A DNA stretch of 64,000 bases from Dipetalonema caudispina. Taxonomy: Eukaryota > Nematoda > Chromadorea > Rhabditida > Onchocercidae. Numbering within the stretch: the first letter of the stretch is position 1; each line of letters opens with the position of its first letter. A model generated the notes under the pieces. It saw nothing but the letters and a program-made list of their open reading frames with translations. It searched no databases and was not told the origin of the DNA. The stretch is taken from the NCBI GenBank assembly GCA_013365325.1, contig JABVXV010000175.1, forward strand, positions 1-64,000. Direction: 5' to 3'. This document shows positions 29,143 through 40,853 of this stretch, piece after piece. The position numbers and the translations under genes are program-made.

Positions 29143-32100
29143 TTAAGGTGACTGAGAAACAGGACTTAATCGTTGACGCTGCAATGCTGTAGCTTCATCT
29201 TCAGGACGCCTTGTATTATTTCGTGGTGGTATTGGTGGGGCTAGGCGTGGAACTGAAAACTATCTCACGATTTCATAAAAATGAGAATTTTCACAAAAAT
29301 TCATGTCCATGACGGACATCTTTACTAATATTTCATTCATTATACACACTGCATTTGTAGTAATTTTGCACAAGCCCTTAAATAAACGAAATATTCGACC
29401 CTATCTAAATAGATAATAGTGCTTTATAATCAACGGAAATCGGGTGTAAGTGACGATCATATGTAATTTCGTGAAAATAAAGTCGCACCGGAATCCACAG
29501 AAGATGGATCTTGTAGTCCTTGATCAGTACTCGAAAAACTACGATAAGAACTTCCTGCAGTGCTTATCCCACTTTCAGCAGGAGTGGGCGGTGAAGTAAG
29601 ATCCAACGTATACGGCCGTTGTGGTCGATATCCTAAGGTTGCTCCAGGTAGCGTTGGTGCCTGCATCTCGGGTGGATGCTCACATTCAGTTTGTGCACTG
29701 CAACATTGATTTAATTTGGCTAAATATTAAACTGAAGAAAGAAATAAATTTGTCAACTCGCATTCAATAAATTTTATTCTCAATCAGGAAATTTCACTTC
29801 CCACCTCTCAACACTCCGTAAATCACTTTCCAAATCACTGTAAAGCTCATTTTATGTTCGGAACAAAATAAGTGGCGTTTATTTAGAATTTCTTTTTTTG
29901 GATTACAAAAATACTCACAAATCTCACCTTTCAACGATATAATGAGCAGTATCACCAGGAATAAAACTTTCTTTTTGATCGTTACATTGATCAAGAAATC
30001 GCGGAGATATACTTAACTATAAAAAAAGTAGCATTGGATTTCCAACTTATTGCTACTTGGTACATTATTAGGGTTGATTTTAATTCGAAGTAGTCTATCT
30101 TGACAAGTATTTTAACTCTTTTATCGATATTGATAGTTCCAGAATAATTCAAAAACCCTAAAACCAATCCAGATCTCATCGAAAGTGAAGCTTAGATGTA
30201 TGATTTCCCTTTGATAATACCAAGGCAGCGACATTCATTCCTTAATAGTATCAATGATATTTTAGTCAAAAAAACATACCATATTTTGCTCAATTGTCGA
30301 CACAGGTATATATAAATCGCTAACATTGAGCGTTGTACCATGTAATGATCGATCGATGAGTAATGATGAGTCTTCACAGAATGAAGCTAAAAAAATCTCC
30401 TTTCTTTCCAAGCATACTTGGGAAAATTCGTCTCTTTCAAAATACATTAACATACTTGATGCTATATATATATATATATGATCTATTTAGAAGATCGTAC
30501 AACAAATGTTTGATAAAATGGAAAAGGAGAATATTATTGAAAACAAACCAGTTTCACTATTAAGTGAATTGCACGAACGCTTTGTAGCATCAATATCTAT
30601 GCCACCTTCAACAGGACTATCTAAGGTTACTGAAAAGTGATGTTCCTTATACATGAATAAAGAGAACTAAATTTTTTGGGATAAAGAAATTACATCAAAC
30701 TTTTTCAAACAGATTTGCTTTATTGCTGACAACTTTATTTACAGGTTTTCGAACGAAACCCTACAAACTGCATCATTAAAAGATGGCAAACACAGCTGAT
30801 ACTTTGGAAATATTAGCAATCACCGAAACTGAACTTGGTATCCAGTCCTCAATAAGAACAGCAGATATCGAATATTTCATGACAAATGAATTTCAGTTAG
30901 CAAATCTGATTCATTTAGTGTACTGCTCCTTGCTACGGTATAATTTAAACAGCACAAAACTTACTTTGTGTCATGGTACTGCGTGAAACTTTCATTTCAT
31001 TCGGTGGTTTATATGAAAGATTTTCAATGGTACTCAAACCACTGCTACTAAGCCGGTCGTCGCATGAAGTAGAGATAGAAGAAGGACTTTTGGAGGTGCG
31101 CTGAGGAGTTCTACTAAAAGAAATGATTTATGAGAATGGAAAAAAAAACCACAGAAGCAAGAACAATGCTTTCACGATTATGGAGGAAATGCAACCTTTG
31201 GTTCGTCATCCATAAGAGTTATTCATGTGATCCACAAATTTGTAACTAATTCGAGAAATGGGACGAAACTCGCCTGAAGAAATTCCGAGATGCAGATGTC
31301 GATGCTCGATCACGTGGTGGAAAATTTTTCGGCAGAATATATAATGGATTCTCCATCATTCCTGGATCTGACGCTTCCGATAATTTTTCATACGGTGTTC
31401 GTTTTCCAGAATACAACTCATCGGTTGAACAATAAACCGACACAGGACTACTGCTCACTGGATATACAGCACTAGTTTGCGATGGAGCTGCACTCATTCG
31501 CCGTTCACCGCATTTCACAAATGTTCTGGAACAAATAAATAAGTTATTATAAATGATTATCTAAATAATTCAAAGCTTTGTGAAGTTTCATGAAAAAGCT
31601 TAAATCATTAATTCATATGCTATAGTGGAATTAGATTTACTTTGAAATTTAAAAGAGAAATTTACCTCGAATTCCCGGTCACATCATATTTGTCGTTTTG
31701 TACATCAGCTGAATACTTTTTCTTCCTGAAACAAAAACTATTTTCATATATGAATTACTTGGAGTACAGTGCTATTAAAACAAACTTCAATCCTTAGAAC
31801 TCCTTTTGCTCTACTTTCCATGAAACTGCAAAGGAATAAGTGATGAGAACGATAAGCAGATAAAACTAGAGGAAGAAAATCAGAAACAACAACAAAAATC
31901 ATCCAATGTTGCCACAAACAGATTAAATCGAAACATCTATATGAAAACACGAATATGTGTAGATTGCCAAAAAACCACCCGATATGCTGCACTACCCGCC
32001 TCATCAGACAGCTACGAAAATAAGTTTTCTCGAAATCTATCATAGTTAAAAAGATTGAGAAAAAAGAAAAACTTGCTTTCCAGCTTTTGACGGTGACGGT

Positions 32101-35100
32101 TTCGTCGGACTTTTTATTCTAGTATGTTTCGACGGTGACATATTCTGCAACTAATTCAGAGGTTTTCCTTGTTGCAACTGCATGCAATATTAACAAACTA
32201 ACAATGGAGATGATTCACTTCTGTTATAAGAATAAAGTAGTACTGAAGAAAGAAAGTAAGTTAATAGCACATCATGATTTGCACTTCGAAACCCCAACAA
32301 GCATTACATCTACGGATTAAACACAGAGGCTCAAATCTCTAACTGAGGTTTCTTGTCAACTGTTCATAATTACTTTCAAAATTGTGGATGATCCGATAGT
32401 AGATGGACCCAAAGGTGGTCGTATAATCATTGATTTCGGCAATGTTCCAGTGGTTCGCCCTGCAAAACCAGAAACGATGAATAAAATGAATTCCATGCTT
32501 AATGAAGTATAACTAAAACCTATAGTATTCCTTTCTGCTTAGCCAAAAGAAATTCTTCCTACTTATTATAATCTTCCAAATAATACATCAAAATAAATCA
32601 TGATATTTGAGATGTATAAGTACATCAGTTCAGTAAATTATGTACTTTGTGTTTTAGATTATGAATGTTTATGAATTTCTGCTTTTTTTGTCGATAGAAA
32701 AAATGTAAAACTAAACCACCCAAAGTCATGGCAAATGTACAATCTATAGAGATAATTCATTGAATGTCGGTTACCACTACTGAACAGTCTGTTCGATAAA
32801 TCTTAACATAAGTTAAAAATGCTTGTAACGCACCACTTCGATCCTTAGTATCACGTTTGAAAATGTTACGAAAGAATCCTCGATCTTCTTCTTTGTTTAA
32901 TTTTGACGATGCTCGCTCATCAGCTGTTGAACTGGACCTAAAAACCTTTTCCTTTCGTTAATTTGATATTCAAAGAAATATGAAAAACATAAGTTTACTT
33001 TTGTATCATCGTGTTCTTTCGGAAGAGCTGTAAGCTGCAGTGGTATTCCACAGCGGCGCAAAATTAAAGTAACGCCGGTAAAATGACAAACTTATGTTGA
33101 AAACTGGAAGACTTCCACAAGAACAAAATTTCCTCTCTTACGAGCTCCTTTCTCACTTAATTCTAGACTTATGCAAATGTATATATAAGATTCGGATGTA
33201 GTCAAACTCCAAACTGTGACTGCATGGAAAGTTCACCTGTAATTTATGATAAGATCAACAATGGAAAAAGGATACACCTGACGTGATGATCGGCAGCCAA
33301 TTTCTTTGTTGGTGGTGGTAATTGTACGACACGCCGCGGTGTTGCTAAATGATCCAAGAAAGTTTTTGGTTGCTGGTGAGTAGTAGTTTCAAGAAGACTT
33401 TCCAGATCTATAATATTGGCATGGTAGAACCTTCATTCTACAGTATTCTTTCCTCAACTGCAAGGAATATCAAGTACCAACTATTCATAAGTCAAAAAAG
33501 CGCAAAGCGGAAGTCAAAACTGAAAATTGAGACACTTGTCAACATTCCAAATAGCACAACTCTAGCTGTCTCAAAATCGATGTCGCTGTAATCTATTTTC
33601 GTACATTGATTTAACAATAGGCCTATCAAACATCCACAATAACAAATCACAAAAAAAAAAAAAAAAATGATTGTAAGAATTGAAGAAAAATATCTAGCAT
33701 GCAACCAAATTTTTCAAAGAGTGAGAAAATCGCAGTGAATAAAAAGAAATGTATGTAAAACCAAGCAAAGAAGTTACTGCTAACCAACCTTTATCATTTA
33801 TTACTTCTACACATCGTTCGTCTACTTCTTCCTCAGCACTGGTACGAGCAGAGTCACGTTTTACTTTACACGCGTTGACACGTTTCAGTTTGGGGCTTGC
33901 ATTATGAACTGGTAGACGATAAAGCTTTAAAAGATCCGGCGTACTTTTCGATGGTACTCGCTGCTGCACCGGTTGGCATTCGATATTATCGAAATTCTCA
34001 TTTTTTAGTGTAAATTTTTTTGGAATTCGTGGAAGTGTAGCAAATCCTAAACAGGTATCGTCGACATGCTTAGTGTTGGACATCAAAGATAATTGATCTG
34101 TTGAACCGTTTATCCTGACATCGTTCAATGCTGTTCCCGTTCCAATATCTCTGTTACAAGCTAAAAAGACAAATTCACGAATACCAAACACAATTTTCAA
34201 CATCACATACGACAATTAATAAACCAGTGCTACATCCATTAAATGAACATTAAATGAACAAGTTACTGAACATTTTTAATGTCTTACCAACGTCATTACT
34301 GGGAACTATCACTATCCACACCAAACACAGTAACATAAAGAACGTTGTGATAGTTTTACTGCATAAAATTTTATATAGTTCATATCCATTATAAAACACA
34401 ACACTGCACCAATGTAACACAAAGAAAATAGTGAGATAAAACCATTGCTAAATTTTGCATTAAAATATAAAATGGCATTCGATAATACCAAATACTTACA
34501 TTCGATCATTTGCATATTCTTCGTTAATGAAATCTCAGTTTTCAGATCTAAAAACAATTTTACTATAAATCCTCTCTAAAAAGATATATATATTAGTGAT
34601 AGTGGAATAATTACTACCCTTGTTCGGCGACAAGCAGTTTCATTAAAAAAAGAAAAAATTCTATGTAACGCAAACTAAAACGTAAACGAACTTCACTGTG
34701 ATCTATATTACACCTCAGATTTATCGCTTCATTAAATGATAATCAGCATAGCTACTAATACACAGAAATGATGTACAGTGAATTCGAAAAGTAAAAAACA
34801 ATTACGACAAAATTATACCGTATGGTTTAGAAATATCCTCGCACTTCAGGTGTTGCCGTCTTTTTGGTGGTTGTGGTTTTTCTTTTGGCGGCCTTTCTGA
34901 TAATGTCTGTTGCAATTCGAAAATCATCGTCTTAAGCTTCAGTTCCCTCTCACCTTTTTTCAAGCTGCAAAAAATGATGTTTACATGAAAATGCAACTGA
35001 TCCTTATTCGAAACAGTTGGATTAAGAAACTAGGAAGCATTTCCCAAAAAAAATTCCGAAGGAGATTTACTTCTCTTCGCGTTTCTGTAATTCTTCCGCT

Positions 35101-38100
35101 TTTCGGGCCATTTCGCTTGCGATTGATGATATTTCTTCCATCATACTTTTCCGTAGCGTGTTTAAACTGCTCTCCAAGAACTAAGAATTACGAAAGTAAT
35201 CAAAAACAACAGTTTCTTTAGGAAAAAATAAGCATACAATCTTGTGGTTCTGAATAAAGTATAGCGGAGATGACTTCAATGCATACCGAACACAACCATG
35301 AATCCCAAAGAAAACTCTAAATACAAGTTCTTATCAAATGGATTGAACGGAGCGTGATAACGTTTCCGCTGAATCCATTTAATGAGACCATTACCAATGG
35401 TTAGTTGAAAATTGATTTTAAACACAGTACTTCACAAAGCTTCCATAAGATCCTACCGTCTGGTCATGTGGATCCGTTGTCCGGAATTTGTCGCCGAATT
35501 TCTCCAACTCAACAATTAACTCTTTGAAAGTTGGCCTCTTTAGTGCGTCGTCACGCCAACAACTTTCAATTATTAACCTCAAATCTGGTGGGCATGAAGA
35601 AGGGATTTTTTGTTTCACGAACGTTCCAATCTAGAAATATTTTGCCAACTGTTCATATATATGTTTGTTAATTGCATGATGTATTATCAATAAAAAAAAT
35701 TTATCATTAGAGAAACAAACTGAACCTGTAGTTGCACAGCCCCAGGACCCAAACCTTCGAATGGTGTTGCACCGGTTAATACCTCCCAAAGAACGAGACC
35801 AAAACTCCAAACATCCATTGCTTTGGAACATTTACGGTCACGGATTACTTCCGGTGCAAGATATGGTACAGTACCCACGACGCTCATCCTGGAAAATTGA
35901 ATTTTTTGAAAGTGTAGATATACCCTATTTTTGAAAGTTCAAAAAACCACAATTTCCTGACTATTTAATACAATCTTTTCACCTTCCATAACTTACTTAA
36001 TTTTCAGCAACCTAAGTGATTAATGAACGAAAAATTTTGATTTATTCCATAAATTTTCAGTAAGACTCTACCTGCAATCAGCAACCCTCAATTTTTTTGA
36101 CAAACCAAGGTCAGCGATTTTTAAAGTAAGACAGTTTAGTGCCGAACCACCACATTTTTGACAAACACCATTTCTGGCTTGTAGCGAATGTGCTAACTGT
36201 TCATCGGTGCTTGCCTCCACATTCAGCAAACAGTCGCAAACTTTCTCCTTTATCAGGACTGAAATTCAACATTTCCACTTGGAAAAACAAAATAAAAAAT
36301 TTTCTATCCAAATAGTATTATAGAAAAAATGCAAGATGACAGCTCAAAGAATAAAACATGACTTTACGTATCATGCCCACACCGTTATTTGGATAGAAAT
36401 TTTTTAGTCAACGGAAAACGTCTTTCATGACATACTGAAATGTGATTAAAATATAATCTAAAATACAATATAATATACTAAATCTCTTCAATCCATGGGA
36501 AGCACCTATAATGATACCGAGTGTGCCACTGACTAAATAATTTAAACAATTTATTTGCAATAATTGCAAATCCAAAGAAACAGATTTCCGGAAAGTTTTT
36601 ATTTTCGATCATTATAAGTGAAGCAACAGAAATTTCCTAATAAAACAAAACCATATTACCGTTGGCTGCTTTTAAATCCCTATGAAGAACATTCAAGCTA
36701 TGCAAATAGTTCATTCCGCGAGCAACTTGAACACCCCAGTTACTTATGATTTCTTCCGAAAGTGATATGTTCTTCTTACTAGAACATATTTTTGCCAGTG
36801 AATCTAAAAAACACATATTAATGTGAAAATCATGATAAGTTATTTCTGAAAGCCTAATCATTTGATAAAGTACCGCAATCTGTTTATAATTAACCTTTAC
36901 GAAAATTTATAGCTAACCTCTACAAAGCTCGAGAACTAATGCGGGTTCATTTCCAACAATAACACCATACATTTCAACAATATTTCCATGATCCAACATT
37001 TGGAAAATACTAGCCTCTTCACGAACTGCTGAAATATCTATACTAGCATTAACAAATGAGATTTCACTGGCACCACCATAAACTTCTTTTACTGCCTCTT
37101 TCGCAACTAAAAATTTACACAACAAAGTTCTCCCACGACATAATGAAATGCAAAAAACATCCTAAACAGTACATATTCCAAACAACATATTCATTAATCG
37201 GCAATCAACATTACTAGCTGCCTGATTGTTACGAAAGTAATTTATTACCTTTTTACTCTCCCATTCTAACTTTTTGAATTCAATGTGTTAATATAAACAC
37301 TTTGTTTCCGAAAAATTGAATCAAATTCTAAATTTAATTAAACAATAACTCACCTTCCAATATTTCTTTCTTACTAAATTTTGAATGTGGGATTTTCACA
37401 GCTACTTCCTGCAAAAAAAGTGTTCGAAATGGATGTTTAGTATTTAAAACCATATTTAAGTATTCGAAAAGAGAATTTGAAATCACCTCAGGATGAGACC
37501 TTCAGCATTATAAATTTTCTTAGTCCTAAAACCTGTAATAAACAATGATAGCCTCATATTAGACAGTTTAGAGATGAAAATACCATTTTCAAACTTTGGT
37601 AACGATAATTCAGCGAAACTGATGTGTTTGACGTTAAGTTTAACTTGGTGGGTAATGTATCGTTGACTTTGAAACTTCCGTCAAGTGATAAAATTAATGA
37701 CGAGTGATGAAAAATAGGATGATCGATAATTGTCATTAACAATTCTTACCCGTCCTTTATAAATTGCTGATTTGACAACTGAAAAGCCGCCGGCTCCCAG
37801 CAAACCAGTAAACTGAATATCGTTTGGATCGATTTCCTTCGCCAAACCTTTCGCTAGTTGCACATGATTTTGTGGGAAAAATCCTTTCTTTCCACTGCCA
37901 TCCAATTTTTCACCATACCACCAACCTTCTTCTCTGAAAAATAAAAACAACTTCAATCTTCCACTTCAGTTTCCAACCTTTCGACTAACTGCTTGATATC
38001 AATACCACTAACCATCAAGTGTTTTATCAAAACGGTCCTTCATTCTATTTAAGCTACATCACAATGAATATTATATCTCCAATAAAAGAAGCAATTGTAT

Positions 38101-39584
38101 ACTGCATACTGCAGCAGGTTTCTTAAATCACAAGTTATTCAGTAGGCCGACCAGATGTTATGCTACTTAATTTAATCTTTTCTATCAGTCCAGATTATCG
38201 GTGAGTGAGACAAAACTTGATGCTACTATTGGAAAAAAAAAACTGCCCTAACCCATCTCGACGTATCACTTTGATTGTCGCTCCACGTTTCAATTTCAAT
38301 TCATCTTTCCGTTTTGGCGTATAATCATAATTTGATTCAACCACGATTGATTTCTGCGGTTTCACATCATCATGACGAAATCGAACATCATCTGTAATGA
38401 TCCGTTCCGTTACATTAACTCATTTCAACAATAGACAATAGGGTTCATATCGCACACTACTTTATTAACAACTAGTAAATCCCTTGTGCTCAATAGCGAG
38501 AGAAAACTGTAGCGTCCAAAGTTCTATCAAATAAATTCAAATAAACAACTCATAGCCCCACGCAACAACAACATTTTTATAAAATAAAGTTAAACATAAT
38601 CACTATCAAAAAAAGTTAAAATTGATCTGCAGGTACAAAAGACTAACTGTTATCAGTATCAATACTAGCAAATATGTCGGCAACAGAGCGCGATTTCCTC
38701 TTCGATTGAGAAAATATTTCTGGTCGATCTGGGACATTATCTCTCAGTGATTCAATAGTACATCCACGCGAAGTTGATGGATGGTTGACAAGTGTCTTTG
38801 GCAATAAAGCCTTCTAAAAGAGAGAGTTTATCTGATAAAACATTTTCTTAGGATAGTGAAGCAAGAAAGTAGTCGACAAAAAAAAATAAATAAATAAACT
38901 TGAATAAAGAAGAAAATGAACTCCATAGGGATTCTTCATGAAAGGGACGCGTAACACTTGCAAAATGACCGTCATAGTAAAGAGATTACTTCAGAAAACA
39001 TTTTTCGGTATTATCTCATAACTTAGATAAAACAAGCAATAGCCGAAATTCAACAGTTGCATTTCGGAAATGGAAAGATTTAAGTATCTTAAAAACCGCT
39101 CCTCTTTTTTCTTCTTCTTATGGCATTCGCTACAATCAGCTGTGATCCATCTTACAAGAATATAAATGAATATTAAGAGCTAAAAAATAACTGAAATATC
39201 TTCATATCTATCAATTCCTACAAATAAAAAAAGAAGGGAAAAGCAGTAATACATGAATTTTTTGTATTCTACTTCATGATGTACATAAAATTAAAACATT
39301 AAAGTTATCAGAAAAAAAAAACCTACTGAAAAATATAAATTACCGTAAAGGGGGAAAAAAAAATCAACAACAAAATAAAAGAATTATTTAGTGAAAATTT
39401 TTTCAACAAAATGAAAGAAATGAATGAGCTAAAATCTGGACTGTTTGACAAAAAAAAAGGATGAATAAATTACCTGTAAATCAATACGATTTGGTGTATG
39501 TGTCGTTTCGTTTGATATGTCTATAATCACCGGTTGATGAGGGCGAAAAAATGTTGGTGCAATTGGTGTTTCTGGTGATTCCAT
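29143..39584 (-). CDS. mlk-1: Mixed-lineage protein kinase (SH3-kinase-coiled coil), MLK-1-like
   Basis: MLKs are MAP3 kinases that activate JNK or p38 cascades. Exons: 39584-39474, 38813-38648, 38391-38253, 37933-37750, 37408-37354, 37106-36918, 36803-36660, 36258-36072, 35888-35726, 35630-35457, 35180-35071, 34964-34819, 34160-33789, 33407-33278, 32937-32834, 32459-32374, 32144-32077, 31725-31666, 31525-31274, 31113-30980, 30629-30549, 30386-30280, 30016-29928, 29697-29489, 29252-29143. Phases agree, giving 1189 residues. SH3 spans about 109-168 (ALYDY-like NYDYTP, EEGWWYGE, GFFPQNHV). The kinase runs about 178-493: P-loop GAGGFSVV (185-192), VAVK Lys205, EE248-249, HRDLKAAN (322-329), DLG (379-381) instead of DFG, YLAPEV, and DVWSFG. 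About 42 residues with five Cys lie between the catalytic loop and DLG. A coiled coil (about 505-575) and a Ser/Pro-rich tail follow. The introns after 32077 and 31274 start with GC. A splice acceptor lies 17 nt before the start codon. The mlk-1 name reflects domain order; ZAK-type is less likely because an SH3 is present. Confidence 0.92.
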
Positions 39585-40853
39585 TTCTATTTTTCTCGTT
39601 CTATAACAAAACAAAACGAAGAAATAAATCTAAATTCATGATAAACTAAATTAAATTAAACAAAATCAAGAATAATAATATGATTAAAATTATCAATAAG
39701 AATTTTGCATTACATCTACAAAAAGCTTCAATCTTTCTCTGTAAATCTAACAATTGTACAAATATTTTGTCTAACAAAATTTCAATCATAAATTTATCAC
39801 AATTAATTATGTTCATTTGATTCGACTAAAATTTCATGAATCGATAATACGTAAATGAATGATCTAAATTGGAATTACATATTTAAATTAAATGTTTAAG
39901 AGTTTATTAAGTAAAGTATCTATAATGAAAATGATGAATGATATAGAATGAATAAATAAATCAATGGTTACGCTTTTTTATCCTATTCTTTCTTTGTTAA
40001 TTTACAAGTATAAACGTCAACTTTTCACGTACGTGTGTAACATTTTTTTGTTTTTAATGAAACAGTAAAAAAAAAAAAGATGGTAAGAAAAAATTATCAA
40101 AAAAAAAAAATTTTATAGTATTAAAAAAGAAAGCTAACAATTTTCTGATACTCTTGATAATACTGATAACTTCGGGAAATGATAAAGCGGGGAGAAAAGG
40201 AAAAAAAAAAAAAGCTCAAGAATATCCGGTAGAAATAGTATTGATCTTAGCTGTATCGTTAACGATTTCTCGTTTCAGAACTCTAAATTAGAACATGAAG
40301 CACAATAGCATACATACAATTTTTTTTCGGGATGGAACGGGGACCGGGGAATGGATGGTGTTGTATCCATTGGGAGACGAGGGAACGGATGGGATGGGAG
40401 GCGGGGAGATAGCATACATACAATTTTTTTTTCGGGATAAAACGGGAACCAGGGAATGGATGGTGTTGTATCCATTGGGAGACGGGGGAACGGATGGGAT
40501 GGGGGGGCGGGGGGAGATGATGTTATATCTATTGAGAGAGAAGAACAGATGAATTTATGGAATTGTGATCGATAAAGGATTGGATGGATTGTACATTCTG
40601 TTGTATTTTTTTGCTAGAAAGGAAAATATCATTTGTTTACTTTGATATTTTAATGTTTTTTTTTTTTACTGAGGAACATAATCCGGAAATTTGATTATCC
40701 ATTTTAGTTACTATAATAACATATCCGGAAATAACTGAACATATTATGTTCAGTTGAAAAATGATGTTAACAATTAAATAATTTTATTTTTGTACTATAA
40801 GTCTATCAGTAATTTGCATACTTTTTTTATTTTCAGTTTAAAAGTGTAGTGAA
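39585..40853. promoter_or_regulatory. Shared upstream region of divergent kinase and AP-1 sigma genes
   Basis: The two start codons face away from each other across 1.27 kb, so both promoters should lie here. Putative trans-splice acceptors bound it on each side: at 39602/39601 (minus strand, ttgttatag) and 40835-40836 (plus strand, attttcag). The middle contains the G-rich duplication at 40306-40519. No TATA-type or named element can be assigned. Confidence 0.55.
40306..40519. repeat. G-rich tandem duplication, 104-bp unit
   Basis: Two copies (from about 40307 and 40411) each contain gcatacatacaattttt, an acggg...cggggaatggatggtg segment, a tgtatccattgggagacg segment, and a block of G-runs. 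Copy two ends in a run with gggggggcggggggag. Several G3-G7 tracts lie within 40 bases, which could form G-quadruplexes on the plus strand. The block is strikingly GC-rich against the AT-rich window. Confidence 0.93.

Noticed and set aside
33349..33591. Plus-strand 80-codon open frame opposite the kinase gene
   Set aside because: It overlaps the antisense of a supported kinase exon (33407-33278) and flanking intron and has no features of its own.
40275..40552. Open frames on both strands over the G-rich duplication
   Set aside because: They arise from the repeat itself; no splice sites, start context or protein similarity support coding.
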